In this document: piece after piece, positions 1 to 7,809 of the stretch | Numbering within the stretch: the first letter of the stretch is position 1 | How the letters are laid out: every line of letters starts with the position of its first letter | Source: an uncultured Candidatus Nemicrothrix sp. | GTDB lineage: Bacteria > Actinomycetota > Acidimicrobiia > Acidimicrobiales > MedAcidi-G1 | Assembly (NCBI GenBank): GCA_913055915.1 | Contig: CAJXKL010000017.1 | Coordinates: 1-51,076, forward strand | DNA length: 51,076 nucleotides | Direction of reading: 5' to 3' | The notes under the pieces: generated by a model | What the model was told of the DNA's origin: nothing | Databases searched by the model: none | Seen by the model: the letters and a program-made list of their open reading frames with translations, nothing else | Program-made: the position numbers and the translations under genes

Positions 1-126
1 CTCAGGCACCGGCTCAGGCACCGGCTCAGGCACCGGCTCAGGCACCGGCTCAGGCACCGGCTCAGGCACCGGCTCAGGCACCGGCTCAGGCACCGGCTCA
101 GGCACCGGCTCAGGCACCGGCTCAGG
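1..126. repeat. 12-bp perfect tandem repeat inside infB (10.5 copies, open at window edge)
   Basis: The unit CTCAGGCACCGG is repeated ten times without a mismatch from base 1 to 120, with a further half copy to 126. On the minus strand it reads CCG-GTG-CCT-GAG, giving Pro-Val-Pro-Glu in frame with infB. A perfect array implies recent slippage expansion and likely copy-number variation between strains. The array continues past the left edge, so its true length is unknown. Confidence 0.97.
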
Positions 127-351
127 CTTCTTCTTCCGTGCCGGCTTCTTGGCTCCGGGCTCCTCTGGCTGTTCGTCGCGCGTGAGGCCCTCCCTCACGG
201 CCTTGCGCCGGACCCGGTCCGCCTGGGGCTCGACCATGCCCGAGGAGTGGCTCTTCGTTCCTACTCCGAGGGAATTGCAGAGGTCCAGGACCTCCGCGTT
301 GGTCATCCCAAGTTCTCGCGCCAACTCGTAGACGCGGATGTTCTTCGGCAC
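1..351 (-). CDS. infB: Translation initiation factor IF-2, N-terminal part (truncated by window edge)
   Basis: IF-2 is the GTPase that places initiator tRNA on the 30S subunit. Only the first 117 codons are in the window. The GTG at 351 starts the protein with the conserved IF2_N helix (PKNIRVYELARELGMTNAEV). A basic/acidic linker ending in KKPARKKKPE follows, then the Pro/Glu repeat PVPE, still repeating when the window ends. The GTPase domains lie outside. The gene follows ylxR and nusA in the classical rimP-nusA-ylxR-infB order, with a 138-nt gap before it. The ribosome-binding site is weak (AGGAC about 11 nt upstream), so the start rests on family conservation. Identification is secure; the length of the repeat tract is unknown. 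Confidence 0.93.
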   Translation of the reverse strand, partial: MPKNIRVYELARELGMTNAEVLDLCNSLGVGTKSHSSGMVEPQADRVRRKAVREGLTRDEQPEEPGAKKPARKKKPEPVPEPVPEPVPEPVPEPVPEPVPEPVPEPVPEPVPEPVPE

Positions 352-425
352 TGTGGTTCTGATGTCCTGTCGAATCGAGGGCTTGCTGGACGGAAGTTCC
401 GGTTCAGACCTGCCCTACCGGTTCA

Positions 426-440
426 GGGGTACGGCACCCC
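426..440 (-). other. Small hairpin in the ylxR-infB gap
   Basis: The arms GGGGT and ACCCC are separated by 5 nt in the 138-nt leader between ylxR and infB. It lacks a T-tract, so it is not a convincing terminator. The same leader holds two copies of TGAACCGG on the minus strand. A role in infB expression is only a guess. Confidence 0.25.
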
Positions 441-489
441 GGGCCTGTGGGCGGGACCGGCCACTGACGCTATCGGCCAGCGACCCCGA

Positions 490-765
490 TCACCCTTTCG
501 ATGAGGGCCTCCGCACCACCATCGTAGGCCACCCGGCCAGAAGGTTGTCAGCCTGAGCACGGTCAACTGGCCGCCTGAGAGCCCTGGAAAGGGCCTCAGG
601 TCCTGTGAGCGCGGCGCAGTCAGTGTCGATGTGAAGCCAGGCACCTCTACCTGATCCCCGGATGTCAAGCACGGGTGCAGCGGCGGTGTCGCTCCACGAG
701 ATGCGTGCCAGATCGACCACCGGCGCCCTCTGCCTACAACCGATGCAGGTCCGTTCGGGGGCTAT
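490..765 (-). CDS. ylxR: YlxR family RNA-binding protein (probable ATA start)
   Basis: Small nucleic-acid-binding protein (DUF448/YlxR) encoded between nusA and infB in most bacteria. The reading frame contains the family signature RTCIGCRQRAP, then VDLARISW and GRGAWLH...C...ALSRALRRP, to the TGA at 490-492. No ATG, GTG or TTG lies between the upstream in-frame stop (810-808) and the Cys motif. The first canonical start (GTG at 720) would delete that motif. An ATA at 765-763 overlaps the nusA TAG stop as ATAG, mirroring the ATGA/GTGA junctions used elsewhere in this operon, with GGAG 8 nt upstream (777-774). It would give a 91-aa protein beginning M-A-P-E-R-T-C, the expected N-terminus and length. 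Family assignment is strong; the ATA start is inference. Confidence 0.85.
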   Translation of the reverse strand: MAPERTCIGCRQRAPVVDLARISWSDTAAAPVLDIRGSGRGAWLHIDTDCAALTGPEALSRALRRPVDRAQADNLLAGWPTMVVRRPSSKG

Positions 766-2042
766 GCCTGCGGCTCCGACTCGGTGTCGCTGTCGCCGGC
801 AGGTGTTTCAGCCTCATCTGATGCTGGCCCATCACCGGGAACCGAATCGTCAGAAGCCTCATCGTCGGCCTCCGGTTCACTGTCACCTGCAGCCTCAGCC
901 TCGACCACAGCCTCATCGGGTTCAGGCCCCTCGTCGGCAACGGCCGCCTCGGTCCACTGACCGGCCGATACCGCCGGGCCTCCCTCAGCAGGTCGCCAAA
1001 CCTGCTCGCCGGTGGCCTCATCGAGGATCCACTCGCCCTCTGCCCACTCAATGTCGGCGTATGCGGCCTCCTCGGCCACCTGGGTCTCGCTCTTGATGTC
1101 GACACGCCAACCGGTCATCCGGGCCGACAACCGCGCGTTCTGGCCCTCCTTGCCGATGGCGAGGGAAAGCTGGTAGTCGGGCACGATCACGGTCGCCGTT
1201 CCGGTCTCCTCGTCAATGAGGACCTCTTTGACCTTGGCTGGCGAAAGGGCCTTCATCACGAAGTCGGCGGGGTCCTCCGAAAACGGGACAATGTCGATCT
1301 TCTCACCGCGCAACTCGTTGACGACCATCCGGACCCTTGCACCCCGGGCACCGACGCAGGCGCCAACCGGGTCCACGTTGCGGTCATTGGAACCCACAGC
1401 GATCTTTGTCCGGTGTCCGGGTTCGCGGGCACAGGCCCTGATCTCGACCACACCATCGGCGATCTCAGGTACCTCCAGTTCGAAGAGTCGCTTGATGAGA
1501 CCCGGGTGGGTACGGCTGACCACGATCTGGGGGCCCTTGGCCGTCTTGCGTACCTCTACTATGTAGGCCTTCAGCCTGGTGTTTGCCTCAGGTCGCTCGA
1601 AGGGAACCTGCTCGGCCTGCGGCAACAGTGCCTCGACCCGACCAAGGTCGAGGAGGGTGTACCGGGCGTCGGTCTGTTGGATCATTCCCGTAACGATGTC
1701 TCCCTCACGTCCCGCGTACTCCTCGTACTTGAGGTCGCGTTCTGCCTCACGGATCCGTTGGGTCATGACCTGTCTGGCTGTCTGGGCGGCTATGCGGCCG
1801 AAGTCGTCGGGCGTGACGTCGTATTCCTCACCGACCGGCTCGCCCTCGTCGTCGAGATCCTGGGCGAAGACCCGGATCTCCATGGTGTCGGGATCGATCG
1901 TCACCCATGAGAACTCATGGGCTCCCTGCATCCTCTTGTACGCCGACTCGAGGGCATCTGCCAGCGCAGCGAAGAGCGTGTCAAGGGTGATGCCGCGTTC
2001 TCCGGCAAGGGCCTGAAGGGCCTCCATCAATTCGGGGTTCAT
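762..2042 (-). CDS. nusA: Transcription termination/antitermination factor NusA
   Basis: NusA binds RNA polymerase and nascent RNA and modulates pausing, termination and antitermination. The 426-aa product has the N-terminal polymerase-binding domain (about 1-105), an S1 domain (about 113-185, GDIVTGMI...DLGRVEALLP), and tandem KH domains (about 200-330, with DPVGACVGARGARV and SLAIGKEGQNARLSA). A strongly acidic, low-complexity tail (about 345-426, ending TESEPQA) follows. The start ATG overlaps the rimP stop by 4 nt (ATGA), indicating translational coupling. The acidic tail is not the AR domain of gamma-proteobacteria and resembles the acidic tails on S2 and S16 in this window. Confidence 0.97.
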   Translation of the reverse strand: MNPELMEALQALAGERGITLDTLFAALADALESAYKRMQGAHEFSWVTIDPDTMEIRVFAQDLDDEGEPVGEEYDVTPDDFGRIAAQTARQVMTQRIREAERDLKYEEYAGREGDIVTGMIQQTDARYTLLDLGRVEALLPQAEQVPFERPEANTRLKAYIVEVRKTAKGPQIVVSRTHPGLIKRLFELEVPEIADGVVEIRACAREPGHRTKIAVGSNDRNVDPVGACVGARGARVRMVVNELRGEKIDIVPFSEDPADFVMKALSPAKVKEVLIDEETGTATVIVPDYQLSLAIGKEGQNARLSARMTGWRVDIKSETQVAEEAAYADIEWAEGEWILDEATGEQVWRPAEGGPAVSAGQWTEAAVADEGPEPDEAVVEAEAAGDSEPEADDEASDDSVPGDGPASDEAETPAGDSDTESEPQA

Positions 2043-2599
2043 GTCCCGACCTTTCTCTCAGTGCTCTTGGCAGTCGCTGCTCCAACTACCGTCGAGTCCT
2101 CTGGAGGAGCGGAAAGCCGACTGTCGCCGCTACTCCCCCGCCGAGCCGACTTGGGCTCCGGAGTCCAGTCAAAGACAGTGCGGGCCTGAAGGATGTCGTC
2201 GTAACCGAGGGATCGAAGTGCCCCATCGGCTGAACGGATCGAGACCCCCTGCGCATCGGCAGCCTCCAACGCACCGAGAAGCCGGCGCTCGCCCTCGACT
2301 CCAGGTCGGGTCTTGAGGGTCACCTGGCCGCCGAGTGCCTTGAGAAAGTGGGCAGGGCGCTTCAGGCGGCGCTCAAGTCCGGGACTGGTTACCTCAAGGG
2401 TGTAGGAGGGCCCAATTGGGTCATCGTGGTCAAGGGCACGCGACACCTCACGGGTGACGCTTGCAATCGATTCCATGCCGACCCCGTCGGGATGGTCGAT
2501 GGTGAGCCGCAGGATTCCGCCCTCGAACTCGACGTCGACCAGCTCGACCCCGACACGCTCGCACAGAGGGGCAGCCATGATGTCCACTCGATCGGTCAC
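2039..2599 (-). CDS. rimP: Ribosome maturation factor RimP
   Basis: RimP assists 30S maturation. The chosen GTG at 2599 gives 186 aa starting VTDRVDIMAAPLCERVGVELVDVEF. It lies 8 nt downstream of a strong AGGAGGAG ribosome-binding site; the longer frame reaching 2707 would run back through the leader hairpin. The N-terminal alpha/beta domain (LRLTIDHPDGVGMESI...SRALD) and the C-terminal SH3-like domain (YTLEVTSPGLERRLKRPAHF, then GYDDILQARTVFDW) are evident. The C-terminus extends about 35 polar residues past the domain. Transcription probably enters from its own promoter with a hairpin in the leader, and the gene is coupled to nusA. Confidence 0.95.
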   Translation of the reverse strand: MTDRVDIMAAPLCERVGVELVDVEFEGGILRLTIDHPDGVGMESIASVTREVSRALDHDDPIGPSYTLEVTSPGLERRLKRPAHFLKALGGQVTLKTRPGVEGERRLLGALEAADAQGVSIRSADGALRSLGYDDILQARTVFDWTPEPKSARRGSSGDSRLSAPPEDSTVVGAATAKSTERKVGT

Positions 2600-2660
2600 A
2601 CCCACGGCTCCTCCTCTCCTGTTGTTTCGCCTCGTCGTTCTCTGCACGCACCGACCATCA

Positions 2661-2694
2661 CCGAAAACGAAAGGCGTGGGCAAAGCCCACGCCT
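2661..2694 (-). terminator. Hairpin with T-rich tail upstream of rimP (terminator/attenuator candidate)
   Basis: Perfect inverted repeat: 10-bp arms AGGCGTGGGC and GCCCACGCCT around a 3-nt loop (2672-2694). On the minus strand it is followed immediately by TTTCGTTTTC. It lies downstream of ispG and about 70 nt before the rimP start. It could simply end the ispG transcript. Because a -10-like element lies between ispG and the hairpin, it could instead attenuate rimP-nusA-infB, perhaps responding to NusA level. Confidence 0.75.
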
Positions 2695-2728
2695 CGTCGT
2701 CGAACACGAACGATGCACGCGACCAGTA

Positions 2729-2734
2729 ATCATA
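2729..2734 (-). promoter_or_regulatory. -10-like element for the rimP-nusA-infB unit
   Basis: On the minus strand TATGAT (5 of 6 to the sigma-70-type consensus) lies about 60 nt past the ispG stop and just before the rimP leader hairpin. No good -35 is visible (TGAGCG at 18 nt spacing is poor). If active, the transcript would pass through the hairpin before rimP. A candidate only. Confidence 0.4.
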
Positions 2735-2789
2735 CCTGAGGTGGGGCTGGTGCGCTCAGGGACAGCCGACCCCACGGGACCGCCAGATA

Positions 2790-4016
2790 TCAGACCGACT
2801 GTCGTCGGATTGCCTCGATCACGGCGCCCGTGTCGTTGGCGTCCTCACCCTGATCGGAGAGCAGACGCCTGCGGTCCAGTTCCGCCTCCCTGGTGGCCAA
2901 CTCCGTGTCGACCCTGGCAAGGGCCGCCTCGACCCCGTCACCGTGGATCAACTCGGCCCACTCCACAAGGGTGTCAACCATCTCATCTTCGGGAACAACA
3001 GCCACGTTTCGACCCTTCACGAACAGGTGGCCGCGCTTGTTGCCTGCTGCTATCCCCAGATCGGCATCGCGGGCCTCGCCGGGTCCATTCACGACACAGC
3101 CCATGACGGCCACCTGGAGTGGAATCTCGCGATCGGCAAAGGCCTCCATAGCCTCCTCGGCAAGGGAGATCACGTCGACCTCGGCACGACCACAACTGGG
3201 ACAGGCGATCAGGTCCACGTTGTTGCGGTCGCGCAGGCCGAGCGCCTCGAGCAACTGGCGACCGGCACGGGCCTCCTGTACCGGGTCGGCTGTCAGCGAG
3301 TACCTGATGGTGTCTCCGATGCCCTCGACAAGCAGCGCCCCGATGCCGGCCGACGACTTGATCAGGCCCGCTGGAGGGGGCCCCGCCTCTGTGACACCCA
3401 GATGAAGTGGGTACTCGGTCACCTCGGCGAGTTGTCGGTAGGCATCGACCATCAGCGGCACGCTGGATGCCTTCACGGAAATCTTGATCTTGTCGAACCC
3501 CACCTCAGCGAAGTATCCGATCTCGGTCAGAGCCGACTCGACCATTGCCTCTGCTGTGACGGTGTCGCCGTACCTGTGGTACAGGTCAGGGTGGAGCGAC
3601 CCGCCGTTCACGCCGATCCTGATGGGAACGCCACGGTCCCCGGCTTCGGAAGCCACCGCCCTGATGTGGTCGGGGCTCTTTATGTTGCCGGGGTTCAGGC
3701 GAAGGCAATGGACACCAGCCTCCAGCGCCGCCAGGGCCATCTTGTGATTGTGGTGGATGTCGGCGACGATCGGCACGGGCGACCTAGGCACGATTCGGGC
3801 GAGTCCCTCGGCAGCCTCTATCTCGTTGCAGGTGCACCGCACGATGTCGGCCCCCGCCATAGCCAGGTCGTAGATCTGTTGGAGGGTGGCCTCGTGGTCG
3901 GCGGTCCTGGTGACCGTCATCGACTGGACCGATATCGGCGCACCGCCACCGACGGGGACGTCACCAACCATCACCTGACGTGTATCGCGCCGGGGAAACG
4001 TCGATTGAACCTCCAC
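2790..4016 (-). CDS. ispG: 4-hydroxy-3-methylbut-2-en-1-yl diphosphate synthase (flavodoxin-type) IspG
   Basis: Iron-sulfur enzyme of the MEP isoprenoid pathway, converting MEcPP to HMBPP. The frame shows the TIM-barrel start (RRDTRQVMVGDVPVGGGAPISVQSMT), the IRIGVNGGSL segment, and the [4Fe-4S] ligands in LIACPSCGR and GCVVNGPGEA. The GTG at 4016 (408 aa) is preferred because it lies past the rseP stop; an upstream ATG at 4082 would overlap rseP by 44 nt and add non-conserved residues. No clear ribosome-binding site precedes the GTG. The gene follows dxr and rseP, grouping two MEP-pathway enzymes. Confidence 0.95.
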   Translation of the reverse strand: MEVQSTFPRRDTRQVMVGDVPVGGGAPISVQSMTVTRTADHEATLQQIYDLAMAGADIVRCTCNEIEAAEGLARIVPRSPVPIVADIHHNHKMALAALEAGVHCLRLNPGNIKSPDHIRAVASEAGDRGVPIRIGVNGGSLHPDLYHRYGDTVTAEAMVESALTEIGYFAEVGFDKIKISVKASSVPLMVDAYRQLAEVTEYPLHLGVTEAGPPPAGLIKSSAGIGALLVEGIGDTIRYSLTADPVQEARAGRQLLEALGLRDRNNVDLIACPSCGRAEVDVISLAEEAMEAFADREIPLQVAVMGCVVNGPGEARDADLGIAAGNKRGHLFVKGRNVAVVPEDEMVDTLVEWAELIHGDGVEAALARVDTELATREAELDRRRLLSDQGEDANDTGAVIEAIRRQSV

Positions 4017-4038
4017 GCCACGGAGGCTACCGGTGTGT

Positions 4039-5265
4039 TCAACCGAAGTCTGGCAGGTCCACGATGTCCCGGTAGAGGGCAACGAGGGCCACCCCGATGA
4101 GAAGGGTCACCACGGCCCATGTGAGCGGAATCAGCTTCGCCGCATCAGCCGTGTAGCGCCTACCGCCCCGGGAGCGGAGACGTTCGTAGGTTGCAATGGC
4201 CACGTGTCCACCGTCAAGGGGAAGCAGCGGCACCAGGTTGAAGACTCCCACGAACACGTTCACGAGGACGAGGAACCACAGGAAGTTCGCAAGCCCACTC
4301 TCAAGGGCCACTCCCCCAAGCCTCGCAACCCCGTAGATCGACAGCATTCTGGCATCGTCCGGGGTGCCGGAGGCCACGGCGATTCCGGTGTCGGGGCCAC
4401 CGCCATCCACCGCTCCACCTACAAAGCCTGCCAGCCCACCGGGGGTGAAGAACCGGGCCAGACCCTCCACCGAGATTACCACCAGGTCTACGAACTGGCT
4501 CACAGCATCGGTCAACGCCTCAGCCGGGCCGACCCTCCTCATCGGGTATTCGGCACCAATCCCGAAGAAGCCCTCCATGGTTCCGACCGGTGTGGGGCGT
4601 TCGCCCATGACGACCAGGTGTTCGGTGCGGACGCCGTCGCGCTCCACGACGATCTCGACTGTGTGGGATGGAACCACGCGGACTACCCGGCCGAACGAGT
4701 CGAACCCGGGGGTCTCCACGCCGGCAACCGACAGGATCCTGTCGCCGGGTAGGACGCCGATCTCGTCAGCGGTCGACCCGGCCACCACCTCGGCGACCTT
4801 CCATGCCATGGGGTCGGGTCGGCCGAGGGCACCGAAGAGCGTCGCCAGGAGCAGCACCGCCACCAGGAAGTGGGTTGCTGAACCCGCCACGGCCACCACC
4901 ATCCTCCTCGGATACGACTGGGCCCGGTACGTACGGTGCTCGAGGTCCGGAGAGACCGTCTCCAGGTTGCTCATTCCGGTGATCCGCACGTATGCACCGG
5001 CCGGTATGGCCTTGATCCCGTACTCGGTCTCTCCCCGCTGAACCGACCAGAGCCTCGGTCCGAACCCGATGAAGAACTCGGTTACCTGCATTCCGGTCCA
5101 CCGGGCCGCCAGATAGTGGCCTAGTTCGTGGAACACAAGCATGGAGACGAAGGACAGCACGACAACGATCGTCGACACGCTGCCGAGCAGGCCCAGGGCA
5201 ACCAGTGCGCCGGTCAGCAGCAGCAACCGGGCCAACCGGTCACCCTCGGGGACGAGAGTGCTCAC
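4039..5265 (-). CDS. rseP: RIP metalloprotease, site-2 protease family (RseP/Rip1-like)
   Basis: Intramembrane zinc protease of the M50B family that typically cleaves anti-sigma factors or signal-peptide remnants. The 408-aa protein has an N-terminal TM segment with the zinc site HELGH (46-50), a hydrophobic segment near 125-145, and a PDZ domain (about 155-235, VAGSTADEIGVLPGDRILSVAG). A C-terminal membrane domain carries the third-ligand motif PLLPLDGGH, and a last TM helix lies near 380-398. Its GTG start overlaps the dxr stop (GTGA). In mycobacteria the equivalent gene also lies between dxr and ispG. No anti-sigma substrate is in the window. Confidence 0.95.
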   Translation of the reverse strand: MSTLVPEGDRLARLLLLTGALVALGLLGSVSTIVVVLSFVSMLVFHELGHYLAARWTGMQVTEFFIGFGPRLWSVQRGETEYGIKAIPAGAYVRITGMSNLETVSPDLEHRTYRAQSYPRRMVVAVAGSATHFLVAVLLLATLFGALGRPDPMAWKVAEVVAGSTADEIGVLPGDRILSVAGVETPGFDSFGRVVRVVPSHTVEIVVERDGVRTEHLVVMGERPTPVGTMEGFFGIGAEYPMRRVGPAEALTDAVSQFVDLVVISVEGLARFFTPGGLAGFVGGAVDGGGPDTGIAVASGTPDDARMLSIYGVARLGGVALESGLANFLWFLVLVNVFVGVFNLVPLLPLDGGHVAIATYERLRSRGGRRYTADAAKLIPLTWAVVTLLIGVALVALYRDIVDLPDFG

Positions 5266-6419
5266 CTGGCTCGTGCGACCAGCATGCTGGTCGCCTCACG
5301 CGACCGTCGATCGGCGTCAAGCACCGCCTCGACGCTGTCGGCGACCCCACCAGGCCAGGAGTTGAGGGCCTCGGCCAACACCTCGGCTATCGCAGCCCAC
5401 GCCAGATCCCCCGCCAGGAAGGACTCGACGGCAACCTCGTTAGCTGCACTAAGCCATGCCGGAGCCGTCTCTCCGAGCCTCCCCGCCGCATACGCCAGGT
5501 CAAGGCACGGGAACGCCCTGCGATCGGGCATCTCAAAGTCGAGCCGGTTCAGGTCCACCCAGTCGACTTCGCCGAAGGGCAGGTCGAGGCGGTCCGGGTA
5601 GGCCAGTGCGTATCCCATGCAGAGCCTCATGTCGGGAAGGGAGAGCTGGGCGATCGTGGCACCGTCCGTGAAGGTGACCATCGAGTGGACTATCGATTGC
5701 GGGTGGACGACCACATCAATCTGGTCATACCCGGTGCCGAAGAGCTCGTGCGCCTCGATCACCTCCAGCCCCTTGTTCATGAGGGTCGACGAATCAACGG
5801 TGATCTTCGGGCCCATCGACCAGGTGGGGTGGTCCAGGGCATCCTCGACGGTCACCGATTCCAGGTCGGACAGGGAACGGCCTCGGAACGGGCCACCCGA
5901 GGCTGTGAGGACAATCCGGTCAACGCGTTCCGGGTTGTCGTTGGCACGCATGCACTGGTGGATTGCACAGTGTTCACTGTCGACCGGCAACAACTCGGCC
6001 CCTGGAGTCTGACGGGCCCTGCGCACAACCGGCCCGGCGGCAATGAGGGATTCCTTGTTGGCCAGCGCCAGTCGATTGCCTGCCTCCAGAACTGCCAGCG
6101 TGACGGGCAGCCCGGCGAACCCCACGATGCCATTGACAGCCACGTTGGCGACCACTGCGGCCTCTGCAAGGGATTCGGGTCCTGATAGGACCTCAATGCC
6201 GGCTGGAACTCTGGTGGCCACGTCGACAGCCACGTCTGGATCGGCGACGGCGACAACTCTGGGCCGGAATGTGGCGGCCTGCTCGACGAGCAGATCAGCT
6301 GACCTGGCCGCCCCGAGGGCCACGACGTTGAAGTCATCGGGTCGGGCAGCGACGATGTCGAGGGTCTGGGTGCCAATGGATCCAGTTGACCCGAGAACGG
6401 CGACTGTGGTCGCTGGCAT
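5262..6419 (-). CDS. dxr: 1-deoxy-D-xylulose 5-phosphate reductoisomerase
   Basis: Catalyses the committed NADPH-dependent step of the MEP pathway (DXP to MEP). The 385-aa sequence has the NADPH loop GSTGSIG (10-16), LANKESL (about 119-125), the metal-binding DSEH (about 147-150), the flexible lid region around HPTWSMGPKITVDSSTLMNK, and the AANEVAV helix. Length is normal. It is translationally coupled to rseP through a 4-nt overlap and follows cdsA after 48 nt, so membrane lipid and isoprenoid synthesis share one unit. Confidence 0.97.
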   Translation of the reverse strand: MPATTVAVLGSTGSIGTQTLDIVAARPDDFNVVALGAARSADLLVEQAATFRPRVVAVADPDVAVDVATRVPAGIEVLSGPESLAEAAVVANVAVNGIVGFAGLPVTLAVLEAGNRLALANKESLIAAGPVVRRARQTPGAELLPVDSEHCAIHQCMRANDNPERVDRIVLTASGGPFRGRSLSDLESVTVEDALDHPTWSMGPKITVDSSTLMNKGLEVIEAHELFGTGYDQIDVVVHPQSIVHSMVTFTDGATIAQLSLPDMRLCMGYALAYPDRLDLPFGEVDWVDLNRLDFEMPDRRAFPCLDLAYAAGRLGETAPAWLSAANEVAVESFLAGDLAWAAIAEVLAEALNSWPGGVADSVEAVLDADRRSREATSMLVARAR

Positions 6420-6467
6420 CTGGTTGAGGTGGCTTCAGGTGGCCGCCGCCGGATCGGGTGGTCCGGC

Positions 6468-7769
6468 TCAGGCGGCGAAGAGGTCCAGCAGGCGCGCCGT
6501 GTAGTACGTGGCCGGCAGGACGAACAGCAGCGAATCGAACCGATCGAGGAAGCCGCCATGGCCGGGGAAGACAGTTCCCATGTCCTTGATGCCGAGGTCT
6601 CTCTTGATCATCGACTCGCAGAGGTCGCCCAGCGGCGCAGCGAGGGCGGCGACCACACCGAGCACGAATGCCGAGCCCAGGTCGCCGGGTGCCTGGCCCA
6701 TCGGGGTGATACGCCCCACGACGAGCACCGCTACGGCGAAGGCGACGCCCATGCCACCGATGAGGCCCTCCATCGTCTTGTTCGGGCTGACGGCCGCCAG
6801 CGGGGTTCGCCCAACCAACCTCCCGACCAGAAGCCCTCCGGTGTCATAGCCAACGGTGACCAAGACGGCGGCCAACAGCATGCCAACGCCGTTCGGGTCG
6901 CTCAACATCAGGCCTGCGTAGGACCCGAGCAGGCCTATGTAGAGAACCCCGAACATCGTTACCGAGACGTTCAGCATCGGAGCGTCCCGGTCAATACCCG
7001 TCAGGTACCAGAGCAGCGAGAACAGGACTGTCAGCCCGAGCACAAGCGGGATGGCCGCCTCGAAGCGCCAGTAGGCAGCAAGGCTCAGGGCTGCGACAGC
7101 GACGATCCCGAGCAGCGAGGCCGGCTGATATCCGGCTCGACGCACGGCAAGGAAGAACTCGGCTGCCGCCAGCGTCAGGACGACGGTAACCAGGGCGAGG
7201 GTCGCGTCGGTGCCCAGCTTGAACGCAATCAGGGCCAGCGCACCGAGCGCTATGGCGGTGACGATCGCCATCGGCATGTCGCGGGCGTCGCTGCGACCAC
7301 CGCCACCCATGCCACCGCCGCCAGCGGGCCGCCGTCGTGCGGGCGCCTCAGGCCTTGCCGCAGTTGCCACCGCTGGCGCCGCCTGAGATTGCTGCGGGTT
7401 CTCCGGCGGCATCAGTGGCGGATTGAACTCCATACCTCCCACACCCGGGCCAGCCGGATCGTCCTCGAAGAACAGGGCGGCTGCATCCGACTTGTCGATC
7501 ATTCCCACCGGTTGCTGGGACTCATGGTCTGCCGGCACCTGATCAGCCCACTTCGGGGAGTCGTCGAGAGCCGACCATGAACCCGACGAGGTGGTGTCGG
7601 TTGCTGTCGGTTGCTCCGTCCAGTGTGGAAGATCCTGACCTGTCGACTGTTCGTCGAACACGGATCGACCGGGCTCGACGCTGTCGTCTGCCGTCTCGAG
7701 GCCCAGAATGCGGATCTCCTCAAAGACCTGCTCTGGCTGCCCGACTGTCGGGTTCTGTTGTTCGTCCAC
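6468..7769 (-). CDS. cdsA: Phosphatidate cytidylyltransferase (CDP-diacylglycerol synthase)
   Basis: Makes CDP-diacylglycerol from phosphatidate and CTP at the membrane. The GTG at 7769 (433 aa, VDEQQNPTVGQPEQ) has GGGAGG 5 nt upstream and is preferred to the longer frame, which begins inside frr. The first roughly 165 residues are an acidic, Gln/Pro-rich, hydrophilic extension. They are followed by about eight TM helices and the family signature near the C-terminus (SPNKTMEGLIGG...GDLCESMIKRDLGIKDMG.FPGHGGFLDRFDS). The long cytosolic extension is unusual for CdsA outside Actinobacteria. Order rpsB-tsf-pyrH-frr-cdsA is standard. Confidence 0.95.
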   Translation of the reverse strand: MDEQQNPTVGQPEQVFEEIRILGLETADDSVEPGRSVFDEQSTGQDLPHWTEQPTATDTTSSGSWSALDDSPKWADQVPADHESQQPVGMIDKSDAAALFFEDDPAGPGVGGMEFNPPLMPPENPQQSQAAPAVATAARPEAPARRRPAGGGGMGGGGRSDARDMPMAIVTAIALGALALIAFKLGTDATLALVTVVLTLAAAEFFLAVRRAGYQPASLLGIVAVAALSLAAYWRFEAAIPLVLGLTVLFSLLWYLTGIDRDAPMLNVSVTMFGVLYIGLLGSYAGLMLSDPNGVGMLLAAVLVTVGYDTGGLLVGRLVGRTPLAAVSPNKTMEGLIGGMGVAFAVAVLVVGRITPMGQAPGDLGSAFVLGVVAALAAPLGDLCESMIKRDLGIKDMGTVFPGHGGFLDRFDSLLFVLPATYYTARLLDLFAA

Positions 7770-7809
7770 GGAACCTCCCGTTGAACTTGTCTGGACCACC
7801 TGTCGAGGC

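Noticed and set aside
1..126. CRISPR-like array
   Set aside because: The 12-bp units are contiguous without spacers and are in frame with IF-2.
2600..2707. N-terminal extension of RimP
   Set aside because: It would translate through the terminator-like hairpin and ribosome-binding site; RimP similarity starts after 2599.
2943..4100. 385-codon plus-strand frame across ispG
   Set aside because: Antisense shadow of ispG; the translation is rich in His/Gly/Asp without motif order, while the minus strand encodes a complete IspG.
5205..6185. 326-codon plus-strand frame over dxr
   Set aside because: Shadow of dxr, which is complete with all catalytic motifs on the other strand.
6429..7580. 383-codon plus-strand frame over cdsA
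   Set aside because: Gln/Arg/His-rich antisense of TM segments; cdsA on the minus strand is complete.
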